Part shown: positions 1 through 7,234 of the stretch, in pieces
How positions within the stretch are numbered: position 1 is the stretch's first letter
Layout: the number at the start of each line of letters is the position of its first letter
NCBI RefSeq assembly: GCF_051486985.1
Contig: NZ_JAHVDV010000007.1
Coordinates: 62,001 to 126,000, forward strand
Source of the DNA: CBFFRJ01 sp051486985
GTDB lineage: Bacteria > Pseudomonadota > Gammaproteobacteria > Enterobacterales > Enterobacteriaceae
Length of the DNA stretch: 64,000 bases
Reading direction: 5' to 3'
Notes under the pieces: model-generated
What the model saw: only the letters and a program-made list of their open reading frames with translations
The model's database searches: none
Told to the model about the DNA's origin: nothing
Program-made: the position numbers and the translations under genes

Positions 1-1
1 T

Positions 2-46
2 GCGCAGGCTGCAGGTTCCAACGATCTTGATAATGAACTGGACTAA
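2..46 (+). CDS. manY: ManY, mannose PTS permease IIC subunit (C-terminal 14 residues only)
   Basis: Only the last 14 codons and the TAA stop are inside the window, ending in the residues NDLDNELD, which matches the usual ManY C-terminus. ManY is the membrane-embedded IIC component of the mannose phosphotransferase system. It lies 12 bases upstream of the ManZ start, as expected for the manXYZ operon. The gene continues off the left edge; identity rests mostly on the neighbouring manZ. Confidence 0.85.
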   Translation, partial: AQAAGSNDLDNELD

Positions 47-58
47 CAGGTGAACGAC

Positions 59-910
59 ATGGTTGATATGACTAAAACTACCCCTGAGAAAAAGCTGACC
101 CAGGGCGATATTCGTAGCGTGTTCATCCGTTCTAATCTCTTCCAGGGGTCATGGAACTTTGAACGTATGCAGGCGTTAGGTTTTTGCTTCTCCATGGTAC
201 CGGCGGTAAAACGCCTCTATCCGGAAAACAATGAAGCGCGTCGTCAGGCGATTAAACGCCACCTGGAGTTCTTCAATACCCATCCCTATGTTGCCGCGCC
301 CGTACTTGGGGTAACGCTGGCGATGGAAGAACAACGTGCCAACGGTGCCGAAATCGACGACGGCGCCATCAACGGTATTAAAGTCGGTCTGATGGGGCCA
401 CTGGCAGGGGTGGGTGACCCGATATTCTGGGGCACCGTACGTCCGGTCTTTGCTGCCCTCGGTGCCGGTATCGCCATGAGCGGGAGCCTGCTTGGTCCAC
501 TGCTCTTCTTCGTGCTGTTTAATCTGGTGCGTCTTGCCACCCGTTATTACGGCGTGGCTTATGGTTATCGCAAAGGGATCGATATCGTTAAAGACATGGG
601 TGGCGGCTTCCTGCAAAAACTGACGGAAGGGGCCTCTATTCTCGGGCTGTTTGTCATGGGGGCGCTGGTTAACAAATGGACGCACGTCAATATTCCCCTT
701 GTCGTGTCGCGCATCACCGACCAGACGGGCAAACAGAACGTGACGACGGTCCAGACGATTCTTGACCAACTGATGCCAGGTCTGGTGCCACTGCTTTTAA
801 CTTTCGCCTGCATGTGGCTGTTGCGTAAAAAAGTTAACCCGCTGTGGATTATTGTCGGCTTCTTCGTCATTGGTATCGCTGGTTATGCCGTGGGCCTGTT
901 AGGCCTGTAA
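59..910 (+). CDS. manZ: ManZ, mannose-specific PTS enzyme IID component
   Basis: ManZ forms, with ManY, the inner-membrane channel that imports and phosphorylates mannose, glucose and related hexoses, using phosphate passed from ManX. The 283-residue product closely resembles the E. coli protein along its whole length, including the central glycine-rich stretch (NGIKVGLMGPLAGVGDP) and the hydrophobic C-terminal segments. I chose ATG at 59 rather than GTG at 50 because AGGTGA at 49-54 is a well-placed ribosome binding site and the E. coli protein begins at this Met-Val-Asp. It is last in manXYZ and is followed by a strong terminator. Confidence 0.96.
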   Translation: MVDMTKTTPEKKLTQGDIRSVFIRSNLFQGSWNFERMQALGFCFSMVPAVKRLYPENNEARRQAIKRHLEFFNTHPYVAAPVLGVTLAMEEQRANGAEIDDGAINGIKVGLMGPLAGVGDPIFWGTVRPVFAALGAGIAMSGSLLGPLLFFVLFNLVRLATRYYGVAYGYRKGIDIVKDMGGGFLQKLTEGASILGLFVMGALVNKWTHVNIPLVVSRITDQTGKQNVTTVQTILDQLMPGLVPLLLTFACMWLLRKKVNPLWIIVGFFVIGIAGYAVGLLGL

Positions 911-923
911 ACCACTGTGCTAT

Positions 924-948
924 AACCGGGGCCTGGCCCCGGTTTTTT
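924..948 (+). terminator. Rho-independent terminator of manXYZ
   Basis: A GC-rich perfect inverted repeat (AACCGGGGCC / GGCCCCGGTT around a central T) is followed directly by a run of T. It sits 13 bases after the manZ stop and just before the yobD ribosome binding site. Confidence 0.92.
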
Positions 949-964
949 ACTTTCAGGAGCAACA

Positions 965-1423
965 ATGACGCTTACGGACAGCATTCTGGTACTGTTTATT
1001 GCAGCCCTTCTGGCTTACGCCATTTATGATGAACTGATCCTGCCAGCACGTCATGGTGAAAGCCTGTTGACCCTCCCTCTTCTACGCCGCAGTCGTGTGG
1101 ATGCAAGCATTTTCGTAGGTTTGCTGGTGATTCTTATCTACAACAATGCGGTCAATGGCGGTACGACCTTAACCACATGGTTATTGTGTGCGCTGGCGTT
1201 ACTGGCCATTTATCTCTTCTGGATCAAGGTGCCCAAAATCCACTTCAAAGCTCACGGCTTTTATTATTCTTCTGTCTGGATCAAATATGACCGAATTAAA
1301 GAGATGAATTTATCGGAAGATGGGGTGCTGGTGATGCAATTAGAGCAGCGCCGTTTGCTGATTCGGGTGAAAAATATTGATGACCTTGAGAAGGTTTATC
1401 ATGTTCTTGTGAAACATCAATAA
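965..1423 (+). CDS. yobD: YobD, DUF986 inner-membrane protein
   Basis: A 152-residue protein, the same length as E. coli YobD, with three hydrophobic segments in its first ~85 residues (about 5-20, 45-62 and 67-85) and a soluble C-terminal half. The conserved tail MNLSEDGVLVMQLEQRRLL is present. Function is unknown; the family is a conserved enterobacterial membrane protein. AGGAG at 955-959 supports the ATG at 965. It follows the manXYZ terminator and is probably transcribed on its own or by read-through. Confidence 0.93.
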   Translation: MTLTDSILVLFIAALLAYAIYDELILPARHGESLLTLPLLRRSRVDASIFVGLLVILIYNNAVNGGTTLTTWLLCALALLAIYLFWIKVPKIHFKAHGFYYSSVWIKYDRIKEMNLSEDGVLVMQLEQRRLLIRVKNIDDLEKVYHVLVKHQ

Positions 1424-1469
1424 CATAAAAATAACCTCATCAAAGATATCCGTATATTTATTAGGCATC

Positions 1470-1489
1470 AATATAGCCATTGCTATATT
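1470..1489 (+). promoter_or_regulatory. MntR operator-like palindrome upstream of mntP
   Basis: AATATAGC-CATT-GCTATATT is a perfect dyad with 8-base arms. It closely matches the enterobacterial MntR site, which has arms ending in ATAGC and GCTAT around four bases. MntR activates mntP in E. coli when manganese is high. The position, upstream of the riboswitch leader, fits that role. The call is based on pattern only. Confidence 0.75.
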
Positions 1490-1539
1490 AAAGGTGCCAA
1501 AACCTCTTCACTCTATATAGATTACAATCACCACTCAAA

Positions 1540-1558
1540 CCAAATGAAAATCGTTATC
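1540..1558 (+). promoter_or_regulatory. Fur-box-like sequence upstream of mntP
   Basis: Aligned to the 19-base Fur consensus GATAATGATAATCATTATC, this stretch matches at 14 positions, including AATGA and the right arm TTATC. It lies between the MntR-like site and the riboswitch. It may be a real Fur site or chance similarity in an AT-rich promoter. Confidence 0.4.
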
Positions 1559-1625
1559 AACTGGAGCACGGAATTAACTTTCAGTTGTTGTTTTATATTC
1601 AATAAATATGTTAAGGTTGCGCCCG

Positions 1626-1733
1626 TCATTGGGGAGTAGCCGATTTCTGTTATCCCGGAAATGTACGTGTCAACATACTCGTTGCAAAACGTGGCACGTA
1701 CGGACTGATCCTTCTCAGTCAGGCGAGACCATA
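1626..1733 (+). ncRNA. yybP-ykoY manganese riboswitch in the mntP leader
   Basis: The leader contains GGGGAGTAGCC at 1631-1641, the long pairing arms ACGTGTC...GGCACGT, and the closing GCGAGACCATAG. These are the hallmarks of the yybP-ykoY riboswitch seen upstream of E. coli mntP. In E. coli it senses Mn2+ and raises expression of the manganese exporter. The boundaries given are approximate and cover the conserved core only. Confidence 0.9.
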
Positions 1734-1800
1734 GACACATTCACTGCTGTTTACTGGGGGCAGTGGTGTGTTTTATGGAATTCCCGGTCAGGACGCTCGC

Positions 1801-2367
1801 ATGAATCTATCCGCTACTCTTTTCCTCGCTTTTGGCATGTCTATGGATGCTTTTGCTGCTTCCATAGGAAAGGGTGCCACGCTACATAAGCCTAAGTTTT
1901 CAGAAGCTCTGCGTACCGGTCTCATTTTTGGGGTTATCGAAACGCTGACCCCGCTCATTGGCTGGGGAATGGGCATGCTGGCCAGTCAGTTCGTGCTTGA
2001 ATGGAATCACTGGATTGCGTTTATCTTATTAGTCTTTCTGGGCGGCAGAATGGTGCTGGAAGGCTGCCGTGCCGGAAGTGAAGATCCCCTGCACGCTCCC
2101 TGTCGGCATGGTTTTTGGTTACTGGTTGCCACTGCTATCGCCACAAGCCTGGACGCTATGGCTGTTGGCGTTGGGCTTGCTTTCCTTCAGGTCAATATTA
2201 TAACTACCGCCCTGGCCATCGGTTGCGCCACTCTGCTTATGTCCACACTGGGTATCATGATTGGTCGCTTTATTGGCCCGCTGTTGGGTAAACGTGCCGA
2301 GATCCTGGGCGGGATTGTACTGATTGGAATTGGTGTACAGATCCTGTGGGGGCATTTCGCCCCTTAA
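1801..2367 (+). CDS. mntP: MntP, manganese efflux pump
   Basis: An inner-membrane exporter that protects cells from manganese excess. The 188-residue product matches the E. coli length and has six predicted membrane segments. The repeated acidic motif is present in both halves (MSMDAFAAS near residue 14 and TSLDAMAVG near 118). An upstream in-frame GTG at 1768 was rejected because ATG at 1801 gives the family start. Regulation appears layered: an MntR-like site, a Fur-like site and a Mn2+ riboswitch lie upstream. Its stop codon overlaps that of the convergent rlmA. Confidence 0.96.
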   Translation: MNLSATLFLAFGMSMDAFAASIGKGATLHKPKFSEALRTGLIFGVIETLTPLIGWGMGMLASQFVLEWNHWIAFILLVFLGGRMVLEGCRAGSEDPLHAPCRHGFWLLVATAIATSLDAMAVGVGLAFLQVNIITTALAIGCATLLMSTLGIMIGRFIGPLLGKRAEILGGIVLIGIGVQILWGHFAP

Positions 2368-3179
2368 TCAACACGTCTGAGGCAGTGCACGGTAAAATCC
2401 GTTTCGCAGGTAAACTGCGCTTTACCAGCCAGTGCCTCCCACACCTCTGGTCTGGCACGCCAGGCAAAAGGCGTCATTTGCAGTAATGCCACGGCTTCTT
2501 TTCCGGTGAGGCTCATCTCGTAGGCAATTGACTGCTGTTCAATAACCTCAAAACCTTCAATCTCGCCCGCATCCGGAGCATGTAACTGTACTTCCTGATA
2601 AATCAGGCCCTTCAATGCTAACAAATGTCGGGGTCCCGGCGAGGCAGTGATGATAATACCTTCTGGTTTGACAACCCGTTTTAACTCTTCTGCTTTACAG
2701 GGCGCATAAATCCTTACTACCGCATCAATGCTGCTTTCCTTAAAGGGAAGACGATGGCTGGAAGCCACACAGAACATTGCTTCGGGATAACGTTTTGCCG
2801 CCGCGCGAATAGCAGCCTTTGAGACGTCAAGCCCAACCATTTTCGCCCCTCTGCTGGCCGCCACACTCGCAAAAGCACGGGTGTAGTACCCTTCCCCGCA
2901 GCCGATATCGAGTAAAGCTTCCGCGCACTCCGGCAGAAATTTATCAAGCTTTGCTGCGATGGCGTCACGGAGTGGCTGATAATGGCCGGCATCAAGAAAA
3001 GCACGCCTGGCCTGCATCATTTCTGCGCTGTCGCCCGGATCGCGGGAACGCTTATGCTGTACAGGCAGTAAATTTACATACCCTTCTTTTGCAATATCAA
3101 ACTGATGGCGGTTTACGCAGGAAAAACTGTTTACTGAACGATGCAAAGGCGCGTGGCAGAGTGGGCAACTGAAGGGCAT
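2364..3179 (-). CDS. rlmA: RlmA, 23S rRNA (guanine745-N1)-methyltransferase
   Basis: Methylates G745 of 23S rRNA using S-adenosylmethionine. The 271-residue protein begins with a zinc site (Cys5, Cys8, then Cys and His in SCVNRH). This is followed by a Rossmann methyltransferase domain with the SAM-binding motif LDIGCGEGYYT. Start ATG at 3179 was chosen to give MPFSCPLCH, the family N-terminus; an upstream in-frame start would add 37 unrelated residues. It is convergent with mntP and shares the TTAA at 2364-2367 for both stops. Confidence 0.95.
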   Translation of the reverse strand: MPFSCPLCHAPLHRSVNSFSCVNRHQFDIAKEGYVNLLPVQHKRSRDPGDSAEMMQARRAFLDAGHYQPLRDAIAAKLDKFLPECAEALLDIGCGEGYYTRAFASVAASRGAKMVGLDVSKAAIRAAAKRYPEAMFCVASSHRLPFKESSIDAVVRIYAPCKAEELKRVVKPEGIIITASPGPRHLLALKGLIYQEVQLHAPDAGEIEGFEVIEQQSIAYEMSLTGKEAVALLQMTPFAWRARPEVWEALAGKAQFTCETDFTVHCLRRVD

Positions 3180-3251
3180 AACAACTCCGGAACTCGAAAA
3201 AGGGCCAAAGTGTACCGCCATTCCTGCCCGCGGGGAATGCGGAGCAGAAAT

Positions 3252-3280
3252 TAAAAAGCCCCGCACAAGTGCGAGGCTTT
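3252..3280 (-). terminator. Terminator of cspC
   Basis: On the minus strand an imperfect hairpin (AAAGCCTCGCAC / GTGCGGGGCTTT) is followed by a T tract. It lies about 50 bases after the cspC stop. Confidence 0.85.
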
Positions 3281-3329
3281 CCGCTGACATTGATACGCCG
3301 CTGGCGTTTCAGGATCAGTGGTTTTGAAA

Positions 3330-3539
3330 TCAGATGGCTGTTACGTTTACAGCAGCCGGGCCTTTCTGGCCATCCTGAATTTCAAACTCAACGTTCTGAC
3401 CTTCAGCCAGGGTTTTGAAGCCATTACCCTGAATTGCAGAGAAGTGTACGAACACGTCTTTGCTGCCATCAGCAGGAGTAATGAAACCGAAGCCTTTAGA
3501 CTCGTTGAACCACTTCACTTGACCTTTAATCTTTGCCAT
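3330..3539 (-). CDS. cspC: CspC, cold-shock-domain RNA chaperone
   Basis: A 69-residue cold-shock-domain protein, essentially identical to E. coli CspC. The RNP1 motif KGFGFITP and RNP2 motif VFVHFSAI are intact. CspC binds RNA, melts secondary structure and helps stabilise stress-response transcripts; it is made at normal temperature. ATG at 3539 is used (MAKIKG), two codons inside the longest frame. It lies downstream of yobF in the expected yobF-cspC operon. Confidence 0.97.
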
Positions 3540-3579
3540 TTGCAATATTCCTTAATGTATATACTTTGCCCGCAGGCAT

Positions 3580-3696
3580 TCACTGAGATAAAACTGAGAC
3601 ATTACTGCTTGAGGCACTAATATAAGGTTCGGCAGAGAAGCGGTATTCAACGAAAACGTGTTTACTCAGGACTTCTTTACTGAAAATGCCACACAT
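3580..3696 (-). CDS. yobF: YobF, small stress-induced protein (38 residues, shorter than in E. coli)
   Basis: The reading frame MCGIFSKEVLSKHV... matches the E. coli YobF N-terminus over about 36 residues, then stops (VSVLSQ, TGA), giving 38 residues instead of about 47. The DNA after the stop still resembles the E. coli 3' end but is out of frame, so the tail was probably lost by a small indel. YobF is a short protein induced by heat and other stress. It is co-transcribed with cspC, whose start lies 40 bases downstream. Too short to be caught by usual ORF cut-offs. Confidence 0.8.
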   Translation of the reverse strand: MCGIFSKEVLSKHVFVEYRFSAEPYISASSSNVSVLSQ

Positions 3697-4207
3697 AAAC
3701 AGAACTGTACCTCGTTTGACCCTAAACGTGTTATCACATACAACGTTAATTATGGCAAGCCATTTTTAAACATGTCTGGATCCGTCGCACAAATTAACGG
3801 GTATTCGCCCAAGTAATGCACATTTAAGCAATACCTTATACGCTAAATGATTCAGCAGATTCCATCACACTGTATGCAAAAAACACACGAACTAACCATA
3901 GCGCAACATGTCAGGTTAGTCTATGTAAGCACTTAAATTTATTCAAATATAGCGTATATCATTCGTATGATTTAAGCGTGGCTTTATCATTAATACTGAT
4001 GAGTTAAGTGTGCGAACTTCTTGAACAGTAGTAAACCAAATGCAACTGTTAACTATCGAGTAATTCTTGTGCAAATAATTCAGCCACTGCACCAAAATAA
4101 TGAATGCTTGATGACAACGCCTCATAAAAAGGCAATAAAAACGTTTCGACGGTATTAACAACCTTTTAATTATTAGAAATAAAAAAATAGTATCAATAAG
4201 TGCTGCT
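3697..4207 (-). other. AT-rich intergenic region with no supported gene
   Basis: About 510 bases upstream of yobF and downstream of the metallo-hydrolase gene. It must contain the yobF-cspC promoter. GAGG lies 14 bases before the yobF ATG on the minus strand. A 72-codon frame on the minus strand (3943-4161) has no ribosome binding site and atypical composition; I do not believe it. I see no clear terminator or repeat. Confidence 0.6.
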
Positions 4208-5206
4208 TTAACCTTGCAAAGTCAAATATTGACCAATTTTGAGAATGTTGAAATTTGAGAACCCTGTCACCGTTTCGTTTAATGCGTTTTGCAATTCGTT
4301 TACAGGTTCATCTAAAGATTCATCCGCGAGTTCAAATACTCCCCAGTGAATGGGAAATGCGCGGGGTTGCCCAAGTTGACGCCACAAATGTACAGCTTGC
4401 TGCGGATCCATATGATTAGAAGCCATAAACCAGCGCGGCGCGTAGGCCCCAATGGGCAAAGCAGCAAGAGTAATGTCCCCCAGTCGCTGCGGGATTTGTA
4501 GCAAATCGGACGAGTATCCGGTGTCGCCAGGAAACCAAAAACGCTGACCGCAATGCTCAATAACCCAGCCGCACCACAACGATGCATTACGATCCCAAAA
4601 TGTTCTCATACTCCAGTGCCGGGCAGGTACAGCTGTAAACGTCATTCCATGAAAGGTTTCCGCTTCCCACCAGTCACGTTCAACCACCTGCCTCGCCCCA
4701 CGACGCTGTAGCCATTTACCCAGGCCAAGCGGGGCAAATATCGTTACCTCAGGAAAGCGCGCAACCAGCTGCCGAATCGTTTTATCATCCAGATGATCGT
4801 AATGGTTGTGTGAAATGACAATAGCGTCAAGGGAGTGAAGTTCGTCGACGGACAACGCTGGCGGCGTACGCCGTAAGGGGCCAGCAAAGGAAAGCGGTGA
4901 GGCGCGCTGCGATAAGACAGGATCTGTCAGAATAAACCGGTTTTGTATCTGCAAAAGGATCGTGGAGTGACCCAACCACCAGATTTTATCCTCTGTTGCT
5001 AAGGGATCGAGTTCCGCCTTCTGCCACCAGCGTGCAGTAAACTGCTCATAACCACCGGCGGGGGGCAGCGGAAGTCCTGCGGCTTTACGCTCCCTTCGCC
5101 AGCGCTTAACGTCACCCGGTTTATGGCCGCCGGGACGCATGTTCTTGAAGCCGTCGGAAGTATGATGAGGGAGTGAAGCATTAAACCAGGGATTTTTATG
5201 TGCCAT
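4208..5206 (-). CDS. Metallo-beta-lactamase-fold hydrolase (NAPE-PLD/UlaG-like)
   Basis: A 332-residue protein with the metal-binding motif HNHYDHLD (HxHxDH), the upstream WLGHSTILLQ strand, a downstream FPGDTGYSSD aspartate motif and a late HWGVF histidine. This is the arrangement of metallo-beta-lactamase-fold enzymes related to N-acyl-phosphatidylethanolamine phospholipase D. No signal peptide is visible, so it is probably cytoplasmic. Substrate is unknown. GGGGAG four bases before the ATG is a strong ribosome binding site. It lies between yobF and yebO, where E. coli K-12 has no such gene, so it is an addition or a loss in K-12. Confidence 0.85.
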   Translation of the reverse strand: MAHKNPWFNASLPHHTSDGFKNMRPGGHKPGDVKRWRRERKAAGLPLPPAGGYEQFTARWWQKAELDPLATEDKIWWLGHSTILLQIQNRFILTDPVLSQRASPLSFAGPLRRTPPALSVDELHSLDAIVISHNHYDHLDDKTIRQLVARFPEVTIFAPLGLGKWLQRRGARQVVERDWWEAETFHGMTFTAVPARHWSMRTFWDRNASLWCGWVIEHCGQRFWFPGDTGYSSDLLQIPQRLGDITLAALPIGAYAPRWFMASNHMDPQQAVHLWRQLGQPRAFPIHWGVFELADESLDEPVNELQNALNETVTGFSNFNILKIGQYLTLQG

Positions 5207-5238
5207 GTCACTCCCCTTATCAGCAACTGTTCGGCTAA

Positions 5239-5526
5239 TCAGCGCTCGGCAACCAGACGAATGAACTCATCGTCTTTACTTTTAGCGCTGCCAGGCTGCT
5301 CAACGGGCTGCTCTTTCTCTGGTTCATTCGCTTCACATAAGCGACGTAACAGTGCAGTCTGACGTTTTTGCTGATCGAGCATCGCTTCCAGCAGCTCAAT
5401 GTGCTCATTGGTGCGCGAGCTGGCACGGTTAATGAAGAACCACAATACCAGGCCGACCAGCAATACCACTACTGAAACCATCAACGCCGAAAAATTAAGC
5501 GCTCCAGAATTTATCACTTCGTTCAT
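5239..5526 (-). CDS. yebO: YebO, small membrane-anchored protein
   Basis: A 95-residue protein resembling E. coli YebO. It has one membrane segment at about residues 13-33, then a charged, probably coiled-coil stretch (RASSRTNEHIELLEAMLDQQ), and the conserved ending DEFIRLVAER. Function is unknown. It sits between the metallo-hydrolase gene and mgrB, in the usual yebO-mgrB order. Confidence 0.92.
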   Translation of the reverse strand: MNEVINSGALNFSALMVSVVVLLVGLVLWFFINRASSRTNEHIELLEAMLDQQKRQTALLRRLCEANEPEKEQPVEQPGSAKSKDDEFIRLVAER

Positions 5527-5600
5527 TTCACCACCTCAACCAAAACGCAGTATTCTACCACTGGCGGTAAAGAAGGGTATCGCTTCACGAAAAAAAGCAG

Positions 5601-5744
5601 TTACCAGGGGATAAATTTATTTATGACGCAAATACCGCTGTAAAACTGAACACCTTCATCGCACATCACATTTAGCGTTTGAGTCCAGAGCAGCAGGCAG
5701 ATTGCCAGCACGGCAACCAGCAACAGCCATCTAAATTTTCTCAC
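5601..5744 (-). CDS. mgrB: MgrB, small membrane inhibitor of the PhoQ sensor kinase
   Basis: A 47-codon frame with a GTG start encodes a short cytoplasmic head, one membrane helix (about residues 7-24) and a periplasmic tail with Cys28 and Cys39 and the ending KFIPW. These are the defining features of MgrB, which binds PhoQ and damps PhoP/PhoQ signalling. The frame is intact. In Klebsiella, loss of mgrB raises polymyxin resistance; that link is family knowledge, not shown here. A PhoP-box-like repeat lies upstream, consistent with feedback control. Too short for usual gene callers. Confidence 0.93.
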   Translation of the reverse strand: MRKFRWLLLVAVLAICLLLWTQTLNVMCDEGVQFYSGICVINKFIPW

Positions 5745-5793
5745 TCCACTCTCCGATACTTACCCGAATGTCATAACGTTAGCATGACAACCT

Positions 5794-5810
5794 TAAACCG
5801 CGACTAACTC
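5794..5810 (-). promoter_or_regulatory. PhoP-box-like direct repeat upstream of mgrB
   Basis: On the minus strand, GAGTTA-GTCGC-GGTTTA matches the PhoP pattern of two (T/G)GTTTA half-sites five bases apart; the second half is perfect and the first matches four of six. It lies 50 bases upstream of mgrB, which is PhoP-activated in E. coli. Confidence 0.6.
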
Positions 5811-5898
5811 TGTAAGGTTGATTTTTAGGAATGCTCAACTTGCGGCTCACCGTGATTACGGTAGCCTTCCAGAGAATATTTTCAAGCAAGGAAGAGCG

Positions 5899-6138
5899 AT
5901 GCGAACACTTATTCGTACAATTATTTTACTCGCGCTGGTATGGGTCGGTATTTTACTGAGCGGCTACGGTGTGCTTATCGGCAGCAGTGAAAATGCTGCG
6001 GGGCTGGGTTTACAGTGCAAGTACCTGACGGCGAGAGGCGTGAGTACAGCGCAATATGTGCACTCATCCAGCGGGATCATCGGTTTGACTCAGTGCCCGA
6101 TTCTTCGAAAAAGTGAAATAGTCGTCGATAACGGTTAA
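5899..6138 (+). CDS. yobH: YobH, small predicted membrane/exported protein
   Basis: A 79-residue protein with one hydrophobic N-terminal segment (about residues 5-27) followed by a short periplasm-like domain with two cysteines (LQC and TQC). It matches E. coli YobH closely. Function is unknown. Start ATG at 5899 gives MRTLIRT; the longer frame from 5818 runs into promoter DNA. It is divergent from mgrB and convergent with kdgR. Confidence 0.9.
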   Translation: MRTLIRTIILLALVWVGILLSGYGVLIGSSENAAGLGLQCKYLTARGVSTAQYVHSSSGIIGLTQCPILRKSEIVVDNG

Positions 6139-6163
6139 GAAAGCGCCGCAAATATGCGGCGCC
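6137..6163 (-). terminator. Terminator of kdgR
   Basis: GCGCCGCA-AATA-TGCGGCGC is a perfect stem with a four-base loop. On the minus strand it is followed by TTTCTT. It lies within 10 bases of the kdgR stop. Confidence 0.75.
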
Positions 6164-6169
6164 TGTCTA

Positions 6170-6961
6170 TTAAAAGGGATAAGCCGTGTAACCCATCTGT
6201 TCTGAAATTTTGCGGGCTGCCTGATGAAGCATTTCAACATACTCATGCAGGCGCTCTTCGGAAAATCGCAGGGTCGGGAACGAAATACTCAGACCGGCAA
6301 TGACAACGCCAAAACGGTCAAAAACAGGGACGCCGATGCAACGCAACCCCTCTTCCTGTTCTTCGTTATCTTCACCATAGCCCTGCTCCCGAACCACATC
6401 AAGCATACTCAGCAGCGCTTCAGTGCTGGTGATGGTGCGCTCTGTGCTACGTTTATACTCCACGCCTTCAAGGATTTGCCGCACTTCATCACGCTCACGC
6501 CAGGCTAAAAGCACTTTACCAATCGCGGTACTGTAAAGCGGGTTACGACGTCCAATTCTGGAGTACATGCGCAGGTTATACATAGAGTCAATTTTATGGA
6601 TGTAGACAATGCTGTCTTCATCCAGCGCACCCAGGTGGATGGTTTCTTTAGTCAGACGAGAAAGCTCACGCATCTGGATGTCCGCACTGCGAATTAAATC
6701 CACATTTTGCAGCGCCCGCGCGCCCAGTTCGAAGAGTTTAAGCGTTAATGAATACTTTTCAGACTCACCTTCCTGGGCGACATATCCCAGTGATTTCATC
6801 GTCTGCAAAAAGCGATAAACGGTGCTTTTAGACATCATAACGCGCTGCGACAGCTCGGTGATGCCGATTTCGCGTTCCTCGCCCAGCGCCTGCAGAATGC
6901 CAAATACCTTTAATACAGAAGAAACAGAATCCGGCTGCTTATCCAAATCTGCGATTGCCAT
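6170..6961 (-). CDS. kdgR: KdgR, IclR-family repressor of pectin/KDG catabolism
   Basis: A 263-residue transcription factor, near-identical to the E. coli protein. It has an N-terminal winged helix-turn-helix (about residues 15-75, with MSKSTVYRFLQTM as recognition helix) and a C-terminal IclR effector domain that in this family binds 2-keto-3-deoxygluconate. KdgR represses genes for uptake and use of KDG, and eda lies in this window. E. coli has yebQ between kdgR and htpX; it is absent here. Confidence 0.96.
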   Translation of the reverse strand: MAIADLDKQPDSVSSVLKVFGILQALGEEREIGITELSQRVMMSKSTVYRFLQTMKSLGYVAQEGESEKYSLTLKLFELGARALQNVDLIRSADIQMRELSRLTKETIHLGALDEDSIVYIHKIDSMYNLRMYSRIGRRNPLYSTAIGKVLLAWRERDEVRQILEGVEYKRSTERTITSTEALLSMLDVVREQGYGEDNEEQEEGLRCIGVPVFDRFGVVIAGLSISFPTLRFSEERLHEYVEMLHQAARKISEQMGYTAYPF

Positions 6962-7191
6962 TACTCACCTCATCGCCAGTGTTTTATAAAAATTAGAATA
7001 GGTTTTTATTATAAATTTCTCACCAGTCGGTCGCAATGCACGATTACCGACTTCGTAACAAATCTGCGATATAAAACCGGAATCGTGGTTTGCCCTTTCA
7101 CCCGACAGTAAGAGGATGAATTAGTGCTTAACACACTGCCTTTGAATGAGTGGCGCTTAAAAAACGTGTTGCTGCCTGTTGTGGGGTATAA

Positions 7192-7220
7192 AAAAAAGCG
7201 CGTCAAAGACGCGCTTTTTT
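7192..7220. terminator. Bidirectional terminator downstream of htpX
   Basis: AAAAAAGCGCGTC-AAA-GACGCGCTTTTTT is a perfect hairpin flanked by A and T runs, so it can act on either strand. It lies 14 bases beyond the htpX stop. The rest of the 270-base gap up to kdgR shows no gene. Confidence 0.92.
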
Positions 7221-7234
7221 AGCCTGCTCATCGC

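Noticed and set aside
3943..4161. 72-codon minus-strand frame upstream of yobF
   Set aside because: AT-rich intergenic DNA, no ribosome binding site, unusual composition.
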